Shown one piece after another: positions 36,685 to 44,467 of a stretch of 64,000 bases of DNA (position 1 is the stretch's first letter; each line of letters begins with the position of its first letter). The stretch spans positions 186,001 through 250,000 of the forward strand of contig NZ_AUFX01000009.1 of the NCBI RefSeq assembly GCF_000426725.1, given 5' to 3'. Source of the DNA: Sporocytophaga myxococcoides DSM 11118 (GTDB lineage Bacteria; Bacteroidota; Bacteroidia; Cytophagales; Cytophagaceae). A program made the translations under genes and the position numbers. Under the pieces are notes generated by a model that had not been told where the DNA came from, did not search any database, and saw nothing but the letters and a program-made list of their open reading frames with translations.

Positions 36685-37887
36685 ATGGAGCAGCAATTTG
36701 ATCATTTTGAAACCAACGCGATTAGAAATCAGATGGAGAGATCTTATAACAGGGAGCATACTGCCCCTATTTATATGACCTCCAGTTTTGTATTTGATGA
36801 CGCAGAGCAGGCACGTGCACTTTTTGCAGACGAATATCCTGGCAATATATATACACGTTTTTCCAATCCGAATAACAGTGAATTTATTGAAAAAATCTGC
36901 CAGATGGAAGGCGCTGAAGATGGCTTTGCCCTTGCATCCGGAATGTCCGCAGTATTTACCAGCATGGCTGCTTTCTTGAAATCTGGTGATCATATTCTAG
37001 TTTCCAGATCTGTTTTCGGATCTACCATTCAAATTCTTACCAACATTTTTACAAGGTGGGGAATCACTCACACATTTGCTGATATAGATAAGCCAGAGAC
37101 CTGGGAAGGTTTAATACAAAAAAACACCAAAATGATTATGGTGGAAACTCCTTCTAATCCTGCGCTTGATCTGATAGATCTGGAGTGGCTGGGCAAACTT
37201 GCTAACAAACACAACGTTATTCTTAATGTTGACAATTGTTTTGCTACACCTTATCTACAACAGCCTCTAAAGTGGGGAGCTCATATTGTCAACCACTCAG
37301 CTACAAAGTTTATAGACGGACAAGGAAGAGCAATCGGAGGTATCATTGTCGGAAGCAAAGAATTAATCAAAGAAGTACGATTCTTCAGCAGACATACAGG
37401 ACCAGCTTTATCACCATTCAATGCCTGGATCTTCTCTAAAAGCCTTGAAACTTTAGCAGTAAGAATGGACAGACACTGCGACAATGCATTAAAACTAGCC
37501 CAGTATCTTGAAAACCATCCTGAGATAGAATCTGTAAAATATCCTTTCTTAAAAAGCCATCCTCAACACGCACTTGCTAAAAAACAAATGAAAGCTGGCG
37601 GTGGAATAGTTACTTTCATTATAAAAGGTGGAGTGGAAAGAGGAAGAGAATTCCTTAATTCATGTATAATGGCAACAAACAGCGCTAACCTTGGTGATTC
37701 AAGAACCATTACAACACACCCAGCCTCTACCACACATTCCAAGCTGACTGAACAGGACAGACTTGCAGTGGGCATTCTTCCTGGATTAATAAGAGTTTCT
37801 GTCGGCCTTGAAAACATTGAAGATATTATCAAAGATATAGAACAAGCTCTTGAGAAATCTAAAGCGAGTGTAGCAATAAATAACTAA
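36685..37887 (+). CDS. metZ: O-succinylhomoserine sulfhydrylase-type PLP enzyme
   Basis: Cys/Met metabolism PLP family, 400 aa: YTRFSNPNN, ALASGMSAVF, ETPSNPALD, DNCFATPYLQQP and the PLP Lys in HSATKFIDGQGR. The N-terminal REHTAPIYMTSSFVFDDAEQARALF and the GQGR after the Lys motif are typical of MetZ, which makes homocysteine directly from O-succinylhomoserine and sulfide. Sulfide would come from the divergent sulfite reductase operon. O-acetylhomoserine as substrate is possible. Co-transcription with the OsmC gene is likely; a strong terminator follows. Confidence 0.9.
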   Translation: MEQQFDHFETNAIRNQMERSYNREHTAPIYMTSSFVFDDAEQARALFADEYPGNIYTRFSNPNNSEFIEKICQMEGAEDGFALASGMSAVFTSMAAFLKSGDHILVSRSVFGSTIQILTNIFTRWGITHTFADIDKPETWEGLIQKNTKMIMVETPSNPALDLIDLEWLGKLANKHNVILNVDNCFATPYLQQPLKWGAHIVNHSATKFIDGQGRAIGGIIVGSKELIKEVRFFSRHTGPALSPFNAWIFSKSLETLAVRMDRHCDNALKLAQYLENHPEIESVKYPFLKSHPQHALAKKQMKAGGGIVTFIIKGGVERGREFLNSCIMATNSANLGDSRTITTHPASTTHSKLTEQDRLAVGILPGLIRVSVGLENIEDIIKDIEQALEKSKASVAINN

Positions 37888-37907
37888 TTTTATCTAATGA
37901 CAATTTA

Positions 37908-37940
37908 ACAAGGAAGGTTAACGCCTTCCTTGTTTTTTTT
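37908..37940 (+). terminator. Terminator of osmC-metZ unit
   Basis: Ten-bp stem ACAAGGAAGG (37908-37917) with 37924-37933, loop of six bases, followed by eight T. Confidence 0.9.
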
Positions 37941-38110
37941 ACCTACCACCAATTAATTCTAAAACTTTTTCTATCCTAGGCCGTATTAAATTTCTCTTTC
38001 CAAAAAATTCACCAGGCAATAAACGCCGAATTTTATTCAGAATAATCTGGAATTATTTCCAGAAAGCGAAGGTTTAAGTGATTAATCCTTCTTTTATAAA
38101 TCATTAAAGT

Positions 38111-39433
38111 ATGCACAAAAAGCAATTAAGAATTTTCATTCTTGCAGCCGTAATTATAACATCCGCTCTGATTTTATTTTTTTTATTAACAATAAACAGA
38201 TCGAACAACGAAATTGAAGCACTTAAAGAAGAGCAAAGGATTGATACAATAGAGCAACTCCCCCCTCCTGCTCCTGTTATCCAATACGGAATGAATATAG
38301 ATTCTTTATCTATCATAGAAGATAAGGTAAAGAAGAATGAAAATTTCACTTCAATACTACAAAAGTATAATGTATCTAAAGATGTAATCAATCAGCTGAT
38401 AACAGAATCAAAAGACAAATTCAAAGTAAGTAAAATACAGGCTGGTAAATCCTATGAAGTATTAAGATCTAAAAAAGACTCTGTCGCCAGAGGATTCATT
38501 TATTATGGAGATCCTACTCAGACTATCGTATTTAAAACTACTCCCCTAGAAGTATTGGTCGATCAGAAAGCTACTGATACCATAGAAAGAAGAACAGGAG
38601 GTATTATCACAAGTTCGCTTTACGAAACGCTTCAACAAATGAACGCTCCAGCTGTGCTGGCATATGAGCTTTCTAAAATTTTTGCAAGAAAAGTCGACTT
38701 CTTTAAAATACAACAAGGAGATAACTTCAAAATCATATTTGATGAAGTAACACTGGAAGGACAACCTCTTAATGTAAAGAGAATCCAATCTGTTTGTTTC
38801 GAACACGACAATAAAAAATATTATGCTTTTAACTTCGGCAAGAACGGCAAAGATGCCTTCTATGATGAGGAAGGTAATAGTCTCCAACAAGGTGGATTTT
38901 TAAAATCACCATTAAAATTCTTTCGAATAAGCTCCAAGTTTACTAAAAGAAGATTTCATCCGGTACAAAAAGTGTTCAAAGCTCACTTAGGAACTGATTA
39001 TGCCGCACCTACAGGAACCCCAATAATGTCCGTAGCCGACGGAGTCGTTACCGAATCCAGGTTTGCAGTATTCAATGGGAACTATGTTAAAGTAAAACAT
39101 AATAAAACTCATACAACTCAATACCTTCACATGTCACGCATAGCAAAGGGGATGAAACCAGGAACAAAAGTAAAACAGGGACAGGTAATAGGTTATGTTG
39201 GTAGTACAGGACTAGCAAGTGGACCACACGTATGTTTCCGCTTTTGGGAAAATGGAAAGCAAATAGATGGTACAAAAGTTAAAACCATTAAAGGGGATCC
39301 GGTGAAAAAATCTGACATGAAACAGTTCAAAGCCCTTAAGGAAGAAATGCTTGCCGGCCTGGATGATATAAGTGTAACAGGAGAGCCACAGGCCAAGGCC
39401 ACTGACAAATCACAAAATCAATTTTCGAAATAA
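38111..39433 (+). CDS. M23 family metallopeptidase with variant HxC motif
   Basis: The 440-aa protein has an N-terminal membrane anchor (about residues 8-29), a LysM/OapA-like middle region (about 60-260) and a C-terminal M23 (LytM) domain. HLGTDYA gives His292 and Asp296, and YLHMS gives His340. The usual HxH is HVC (His373, Cys375): the second His, normally a zinc ligand, is Cys. Cys can still bind zinc, and I recall this variant in other Bacteroidota M23 proteins, so activity is plausible. It likely acts on peptidoglycan cross-links in the periplasm. The DUF4199 gene follows by 24 bases. Confidence 0.93.
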   Translation: MHKKQLRIFILAAVIITSALILFFLLTINRSNNEIEALKEEQRIDTIEQLPPPAPVIQYGMNIDSLSIIEDKVKKNENFTSILQKYNVSKDVINQLITESKDKFKVSKIQAGKSYEVLRSKKDSVARGFIYYGDPTQTIVFKTTPLEVLVDQKATDTIERRTGGIITSSLYETLQQMNAPAVLAYELSKIFARKVDFFKIQQGDNFKIIFDEVTLEGQPLNVKRIQSVCFEHDNKKYYAFNFGKNGKDAFYDEEGNSLQQGGFLKSPLKFFRISSKFTKRRFHPVQKVFKAHLGTDYAAPTGTPIMSVADGVVTESRFAVFNGNYVKVKHNKTHTTQYLHMSRIAKGMKPGTKVKQGQVIGYVGSTGLASGPHVCFRFWENGKQIDGTKVKTIKGDPVKKSDMKQFKALKEEMLAGLDDISVTGEPQAKATDKSQNQFSK

Positions 39434-39457
39434 GCTTTTTTGCCTTAATTTGGCCGT

Positions 39458-40030
39458 ATGGATAAAAGAGTTTCATACGGCCTTATTTCAGGCTCAGCAG
39501 CAGGCATCTGGCTTGTTGTTTATTACGAATATTTATATCAAATATCACTATCTTTTAGTATTGTAGCATACCTGATTCTCGCTGCTGGTATTTACTTAGG
39601 CTCGAAAAAAGCGAAAGAATCAATTTACAATGGTAAAATTTCTTTTAGCCAGTCTGTAATGGCAGGTGTTATAATTTCATTTTTTGCCGGATTATCCTGG
39701 GGGTTATTTTCTTATGCTTATGCTAAATGGATCAATCCTGATCTTGGAGATTTTTTCGTAAAAGAGACCATTTCCAGCATGCAAAAAAGCGGCTTAAAAC
39801 CTGATGAAATTGCAAAACAGGTCGAAAACATAAAAAAAGGGTTTTCACCTGGACAACAATTATTTACCACCGCCTTTTTTACTACCCTAATTGGTCTGAT
39901 GATTTCACTTGTAGTATCTATCATTATAAGAAATAGAGACCCGCACTACCCTTCAATGCCTGACAATCAGGATAAAAATAAGTCTGATAATGACCCTACC
40001 AATGATATTAACTTAAAAGAGGTTAAATAA
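39458..40030 (+). CDS. DUF4199 domain membrane protein
   Basis: The 190-aa protein has four hydrophobic segments (about residues 7-25, 29-47, 66-88, 136-158) with a soluble helical loop between the third and fourth (YAKWINPDLGDFF...GLKPDEIAKQVENIKKGFSPGQQ), the pattern of the Bacteroidota DUF4199 family. The function is unknown. It has an acidic/Asn-rich C-terminal tail. It follows the M23 peptidase closely and may be co-transcribed. Confidence 0.85.
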   Translation: MDKRVSYGLISGSAAGIWLVVYYEYLYQISLSFSIVAYLILAAGIYLGSKKAKESIYNGKISFSQSVMAGVIISFFAGLSWGLFSYAYAKWINPDLGDFFVKETISSMQKSGLKPDEIAKQVENIKKGFSPGQQLFTTAFFTTLIGLMISLVVSIIIRNRDPHYPSMPDNQDKNKSDNDPTNDINLKEVK

Positions 40031-40155
40031 TTGAACCAAAAAGGCTCAAGGTTTCTCTGAATCATAAAATTTTATTAAACAGATTCGTTTATAATAGCGT
40101 AATTGCTTCTGGCACAAAACTTGAAAAATAAACCCAAGAACTGTATCCTAAACAT

Positions 40156-40884
40156 ATGAACTCCTTAAAAACCTTTGCTTCAATACTTCTAATTTCCGGT
40201 TCAACCTTATCATTTGGTCAGATAAATATTGGCGGGGTAAAAGTAAATGTACCGACCAGCCTTCCCACCTCAAACAGTGCAGTTTCAGAAACGGAAATTA
40301 TTAATGGCCTAAAAGAAGCTTTAACACTTGGATCAAAAACCGCTTCTCAAAATCTCAACAAACTTGATGGTTTTTATAAAAACCCAAAGGTTAAAATTCC
40401 TTTTCCAGAAGATTGTCAAAAGGTAGCTACTGAATTGCGTAAGCTTGGTTATGGCAAAAAAGTAGATGAATTTGAGCTTACGCTTAACAGAGCCGCAGAA
40501 GATGCTTCCAAAGAAGCTGCAACTATTTTCGCAAATTCCATTAAGCAAATGACTCTTACTGATGCCAAGAACATACTGACCGGCCCGGATACTGCTGCTA
40601 CTGGATATTTAAGAAAAACGACCAATTCTTCTTTATATAGTGCATTTGCTCCACATATCACCACTGCACTCAATAAAACGACTGCAACAAAAAAGTGGAA
40701 AGAACTTACAACGCTTTACAATAAGCTTCCACTGGTAAAAAAGGTAGATACAGACCTGACCAGATATACTACTAATAAAGCCTTAAAAGGCCTATTCTTA
40801 CTTGTTGCGGATGAAGAAACTAAAATCAGAAAAGACCCGGCAGCTAGGGTAACGGATTTGCTTAAAAAAGTATTTGGAAGTTAA
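40156..40884 (+). CDS. DUF4197 domain-containing secreted protein
   Basis: The 242-aa protein has a signal peptide (cleavage near SFGQ, residue 22) and an all-helical mature region with the DUF4197 pattern: GLKEALTLGSKTA, KIPFPEDCQKVATELR, NRAAEDAS, ILTGPDTAATGYLRKTT. Family members occur in periplasm of Gram-negative bacteria; the function is unknown. It has its own terminator. Confidence 0.9.
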   Translation: MNSLKTFASILLISGSTLSFGQINIGGVKVNVPTSLPTSNSAVSETEIINGLKEALTLGSKTASQNLNKLDGFYKNPKVKIPFPEDCQKVATELRKLGYGKKVDEFELTLNRAAEDASKEAATIFANSIKQMTLTDAKNILTGPDTAATGYLRKTTNSSLYSAFAPHITTALNKTTATKKWKELTTLYNKLPLVKKVDTDLTRYTTNKALKGLFLLVADEETKIRKDPAARVTDLLKKVFGS

Positions 40885-40904
40885 AACTTTCCTCCTTATA
40901 TAAC

Positions 40905-40941
40905 AAAAAGAGGCTGATTTATAAAATCTGCCTCTTTTTTA
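40905..40941 (+). terminator. Terminator of DUF4197 gene
   Basis: Stem AAAAAGAGGC (40905-40914) with 40930-40939, with inner GATTT/AAATC pairing in the loop, followed by T residues. It may also serve the convergent TerB-like gene. Confidence 0.85.
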
Positions 40942-40973
40942 TTTTCTATATCTAGTATTTAGAATAAGAAAGC

Positions 40974-41402
40974 TTAATTAGCTAAAAAAGCTTCCGCTTC
41001 TTTTCTTATCAGGTCTTTATTCTGGCCATTGCTTACTCCCTGGGAAATTTTTCTTACCAACACCCCGACAACTGCTTTTCTGAAGCCAAGTCGTTCTGCC
41101 ATATCTACACAAAAATCAAGTTCATGATCATCCACTATGCCGTCGCTAACCATTAGCTGAACAAGATCATAGATCTGATCAAATCTTTCATAATCACTTG
41201 CAGGGAGACGGAAATCGAAATCCGGAACTTCTTCGATAAGCTCTGCAATGAAATAATCTTTCAAGCCATATTTAAGCCCTATTCTAAAAATTAAATCTCT
41301 TTCAACTTCATTCAACTTTCCATCTACTTTGGCGAGAAAAACCAGGTTTCTCAAATGCTGTTTAAACTTTTTATCTTTTTTTGACTCGAATAGAGAGAAC
41401 AT
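40974..41402 (-). CDS. TerB-like protein
   Basis: The 142-aa protein resembles the TerB/TerB-like helical domain: FLAKVDGKLNEVERDLI and LMVSDGIVDDHELDFCVDMAERLGF contain the paired acidic, EF-hand-like D/G-D-E patterns that bind metal in TerB. There is no signal peptide. No other ter genes are nearby, so a tellurite role cannot be claimed. Confidence 0.82.
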   Translation of the reverse strand: MFSLFESKKDKKFKQHLRNLVFLAKVDGKLNEVERDLIFRIGLKYGLKDYFIAELIEEVPDFDFRLPASDYERFDQIYDLVQLMVSDGIVDDHELDFCVDMAERLGFRKAVVGVLVRKISQGVSNGQNKDLIRKEAEAFLAN

Positions 41403-41588
41403 AGCTTTATTTGTGTTTTTAAGGTTAATGAATTTTCAATATTATTCTGCCAAAAAGTACCCCCCTAAGGCTATCATGTGCAAAAAACAACTTATAGAAA
41501 ATGACTATAAATCCATGATTTTGTTCGGGAAACTAAAATAAAAACTTTCGAAGAATAATTTTACTTTTTCCTATACGAGTAAAAATAA

Positions 41589-41617
41589 AAAAAAGTAACT
41601 CAGGGAGTTACTTTTTT
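41589..41617 (-). terminator. Terminator after GNAT-nitrilase gene
   Basis: Perfect 13-bp stem, 41589-41601 with 41605-41617, loop of three bases, flanked by A on the left (U on the minus strand). It may act on both strands. Confidence 0.85.
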
Positions 41618-41635
41618 AAGCTTTTTTTTCAAAAT

Positions 41636-43204
41636 TTATTTTTTTAACCAGGATACCTTGTACAAATCGCTCCTTCTGTTTTGCAAATTCCGAACAGTTC
41701 CGGACGTTCTGATCTTTTTCAAGAGGTCAGTATCCAAATCGACTACCAGCGTTGTTTCCGAATTTGTTGTCGCTTCCGCTATAATGGCATCATGCGGAAA
41801 TGAGAAATCTGAAGGTGAAAATACGGCCGATTGAGCATATTGAATATCCATATTTTCAACACCCGGAAGGTTTCCAACACTTCCTGAAATAGCAACATAA
41901 CACTCATTTTCAATTGCTCTGGCCTGAGCACAACGGCTCACTCTAAGAAAGGAATTCTTGGTATCTGTCCAGAACGGAACAAAAAGAATATTAATACCTT
42001 CTTCAGCCAATATTCTTGACAGCTCCGGAAACTCAACATCATAACAGATCAATATTCCGACTTTCCCTGCATCTGTTTCGAATACTTTCAATTCATTTCC
42101 GCCTTTCATTCCCCAATAGCTGGCTTCGTCTGGAGTGACGTGCAGCTTATACTGCACATCCCAGGTCCCGTCTCTTTTACATAAATAAGAAACATTGTAT
42201 AAACCATCTTCCTGGAGGAGGGGCATACTACCGGCAATGATATTTATATTGTAAGAAAGAGCAAAACTAACGAGTTTATCCCTTACAGCTTCTGTGTAAC
42301 CAGCAAGCACCCTAACTGCATCTGCAGCGCTGTCTTTATTTGCCTGAGCCATTAAAGGAGCATTGAAAAACTCTGGGAATATTACAAAATCAGCTTTATA
42401 GCCTGAAACTGTATCTACAAAGAACTCCATATTTTGCATTAGATCGTTAAAATCTTTAAGCGGACGCATCATCCATTGTACTACCCCTACCCTTACAATT
42501 GATTTCTGACCGCCAAAGAGTTTATTATCTGTAGGTTCATAATACACATTGATCCATTCTAATAAGGTTGCATAGGATTTCGAATCAATGTCATCCGGAA
42601 GGTAATTCACCATTACTTTACGAACGTGAAAATCATTAGCCATCTGGAAGGTCAAAATGGGGTCAACGATTTCCTTATTTTTTACCTTATCTATATATTC
42701 CTTAGGACTAAGTTTTTTGGAAATTTTCTTATATCCAGGAATACGTCCTCCGGCAATGATAGCACGCAAATTCAATTTTTCACATAGCTCTTTTCTCGCA
42801 TCATAAAGCCTTCTACCCAACCTCAATCCTTGATATTCCGGATGAACAAAAACATCTATACCATAAAGAGTATCTCCATCCGGATCATGTGTGGTGAGCA
42901 TTCCATTGCCAGTAATCTGCTTATAAGTATGATTATCACCATATTTAGCATAATCTACAATAAGACTGAATGCAGCTGCTACAAGCTTTCCATTGTCTTC
43001 AATTCCAATCTGCCCTTCTGGAAAGTGTTTCAGCATTGACTTGAGCTCAGTTTTAGTCCAAGCGCCGCCTGCATTGGAATATACCAACTCCATTATTTCC
43101 TTAATCTGCTCAAAATCATCTAATGTGATATTCCTAAGGTGAAGTCTGTGCTGCTCTATTTGTTCTTTTTTTCCTCTTGGGGATTTTGCCTTTTCTTTGG
43201 ACAT
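41636..43204 (-). CDS. Bifunctional GNAT N-acetyltransferase/carbon-nitrogen hydrolase
   Basis: The 522-aa fusion has an N-terminal GNAT domain (about residues 15-215; acetyl-CoA loop HPEYQGLRLGRRLYDAR) and a C-terminal nitrilase-superfamily amidase (about 225-510) with the Glu-Lys-Cys triad in FPEFFNAPL, YKLHVTPDE and LICYDVEFPE. This fusion is a known family in several phyla. The amidase substrate is unknown; acetylation and amide hydrolysis in one chain suggests sequential handling of an amino compound. It is monocistronic. Confidence 0.94.
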   Translation of the reverse strand: MSKEKAKSPRGKKEQIEQHRLHLRNITLDDFEQIKEIMELVYSNAGGAWTKTELKSMLKHFPEGQIGIEDNGKLVAAAFSLIVDYAKYGDNHTYKQITGNGMLTTHDPDGDTLYGIDVFVHPEYQGLRLGRRLYDARKELCEKLNLRAIIAGGRIPGYKKISKKLSPKEYIDKVKNKEIVDPILTFQMANDFHVRKVMVNYLPDDIDSKSYATLLEWINVYYEPTDNKLFGGQKSIVRVGVVQWMMRPLKDFNDLMQNMEFFVDTVSGYKADFVIFPEFFNAPLMAQANKDSAADAVRVLAGYTEAVRDKLVSFALSYNINIIAGSMPLLQEDGLYNVSYLCKRDGTWDVQYKLHVTPDEASYWGMKGGNELKVFETDAGKVGILICYDVEFPELSRILAEEGINILFVPFWTDTKNSFLRVSRCAQARAIENECYVAISGSVGNLPGVENMDIQYAQSAVFSPSDFSFPHDAIIAEATTNSETTLVVDLDTDLLKKIRTSGTVRNLQNRRSDLYKVSWLKK

Positions 43205-43278
43205 AAAACGGGGACTATAAAATACCTTTGATCAATCTGAAATATGGGAATTAAGTTCCCTTTTCAAAGTTATCCAAA

Positions 43279-43445
43279 AGTTATAAGTATTAAGTGATAA
43301 GTTTTAAGAGATTTCTAAAAAAGTACTTTGGGGGAAGAATTTCAAATGATTAAAAATCTTAAAGAGGCAATATTTTTATTCAGCTCAAGCTAGAAAGAAT
43401 CAGATCTTTCCCCCCTTCACTTAAAACTTATTACTTACAACTTAT
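43279..43445. repeat. Inverted-repeat element (about 170 bp)
   Basis: The outer arms are 43279-43308 (GTTATAAGT...ATAAGTTTTAAG) and 43419-43445, which is its imperfect reverse complement. A second nested pair, TTGGGGGAAGA and TCTTTCCCCCC, lies inside. The right arm overlaps the region right after the lipoprotein stop. A sequence like the right arm occurs at 49463-49491. There is no coding sequence within. Confidence 0.45.
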
Positions 43446-43446
43446 T

Positions 43447-43965
43447 TCAGTCGCAAAGCTCAATCTGATCGCACTGATAATAATGAGAAGCAATCTTGAT
43501 TGCACGGTTATTGGAATATTCTATTCGGATACATCCATATGTTGAGGGATAAAAATCTATATCGGGTCTATCTTCCCTGTATTTCGTCTCGGCAGGGCTT
43601 CCCAATAGTTGACGAATTTCCTTTCTATTTTTTTCAAATATTTTTCCTGCTACTTCCCCTTTAAATGCTTTATTTACTTCCACAAAATCCCAATAGGTGT
43701 AATATGTAAATCCCAATCCTTCATAAAATATTGCCCCCCCGCATGAATGATTGCTGCCATCGGCAATAACAGATGTATAGCAGGGAAACCATTCTTTTAT
43801 GTCATTCTGGGATAAATCGGGTTTCACTCCATTTATTTCACCCAGATGAATATCATAAGTCAATTGTTTGCATTCAATATGGGTAGAAGCGGTCTTCTGA
43901 ATACCTTTGCATGAAAAAAAATTAATAACAAAAAGCTGTAGTAGTATTAAAAATATTCTATTCAT
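43447..43965 (-). CDS. Hypothetical lipoprotein
   Basis: The 172-aa product has a lipoprotein signal peptide (MNRIFLILLQLFVINFF then SC, Cys19). The mature part has six or more Cys (IECKQL, FPCYTS, HSCGGA, YGCIRI, QCDQIELC), suggesting disulfides. I do not recognise a family. It starts 43 bases after the stop of the unknown 146-aa gene on the same strand, so the two may be an operon that follows the glycoside hydrolase gene. Confidence 0.75.
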   Translation of the reverse strand: MNRIFLILLQLFVINFFSCKGIQKTASTHIECKQLTYDIHLGEINGVKPDLSQNDIKEWFPCYTSVIADGSNHSCGGAIFYEGLGFTYYTYWDFVEVNKAFKGEVAGKIFEKNRKEIRQLLGSPAETKYREDRPDIDFYPSTYGCIRIEYSNNRAIKIASHYYQCDQIELCD

Positions 43966-44008
43966 AAGCCTTCAATTTAGATTACCGGACAAGTATCCCC
44001 TACCTTTC

Positions 44009-44449
44009 CTATTCAATATCCATTAGACTGGTCCAATATTTGTCAGAAAGAAACAACAATTCTTCCGGATCCATCTGTCTGAAATCCTCATCAAAAACAA
44101 TGATATCTGATGCTGAAAAGTATAAATTTCCACCAAATCCAAGTGCTGTGCAATTAACATACACCTTTAAATCAGTTTCATTTACAGGTTCCAGGCCAAG
44201 TAATTCTAAAAGAAGATTACTAAGATAAGCTGGATCGTCAACGATTTTATCTTCATCGTCCCAATACCTGAGATGCAATCCACTACAGGATTTCAGAACA
44301 CAGTAAAAATATTGAAAAGTGCTATTTACTTCCTGAGCCAAAAATCTGCATTCCAGTTTAATATTCAGGTCTGAACCTGAAAAGCTCATCTCTTCTATTA
44401 CTCCTTCCTGAAAACTATCCAGTACGTTCTTTATTTTCTTCTGATTCAT
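44009..44449 (-). CDS. Hypothetical acidic cytosolic protein
   Basis: The 146-aa protein has no signal peptide or membrane segment and is strongly acidic, with motifs LRYWDDEDKIVDD and FDEDFRQMDPEELLFLSDKYW. Size, acidity and being next to a small lipoprotein are reminiscent of immunity or chaperone-type proteins, but I cannot place it in a family. It lies 18 bases after the glycoside hydrolase stop, so it may be its operon partner. Confidence 0.7.
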   Translation of the reverse strand: MNQKKIKNVLDSFQEGVIEEMSFSGSDLNIKLECRFLAQEVNSTFQYFYCVLKSCSGLHLRYWDDEDKIVDDPAYLSNLLLELLGLEPVNETDLKVYVNCTALGFGGNLYFSASDIIVFDEDFRQMDPEELLFLSDKYWTSLMDIE

Positions 44450-44467
44450 CTGGTCTTTTGTAAAAAG

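Noticed and set aside
40974-41402. Tellurite-resistance system
   Set aside because: Only a TerB-like domain is present; no terC, terD or other ter genes are in the window.
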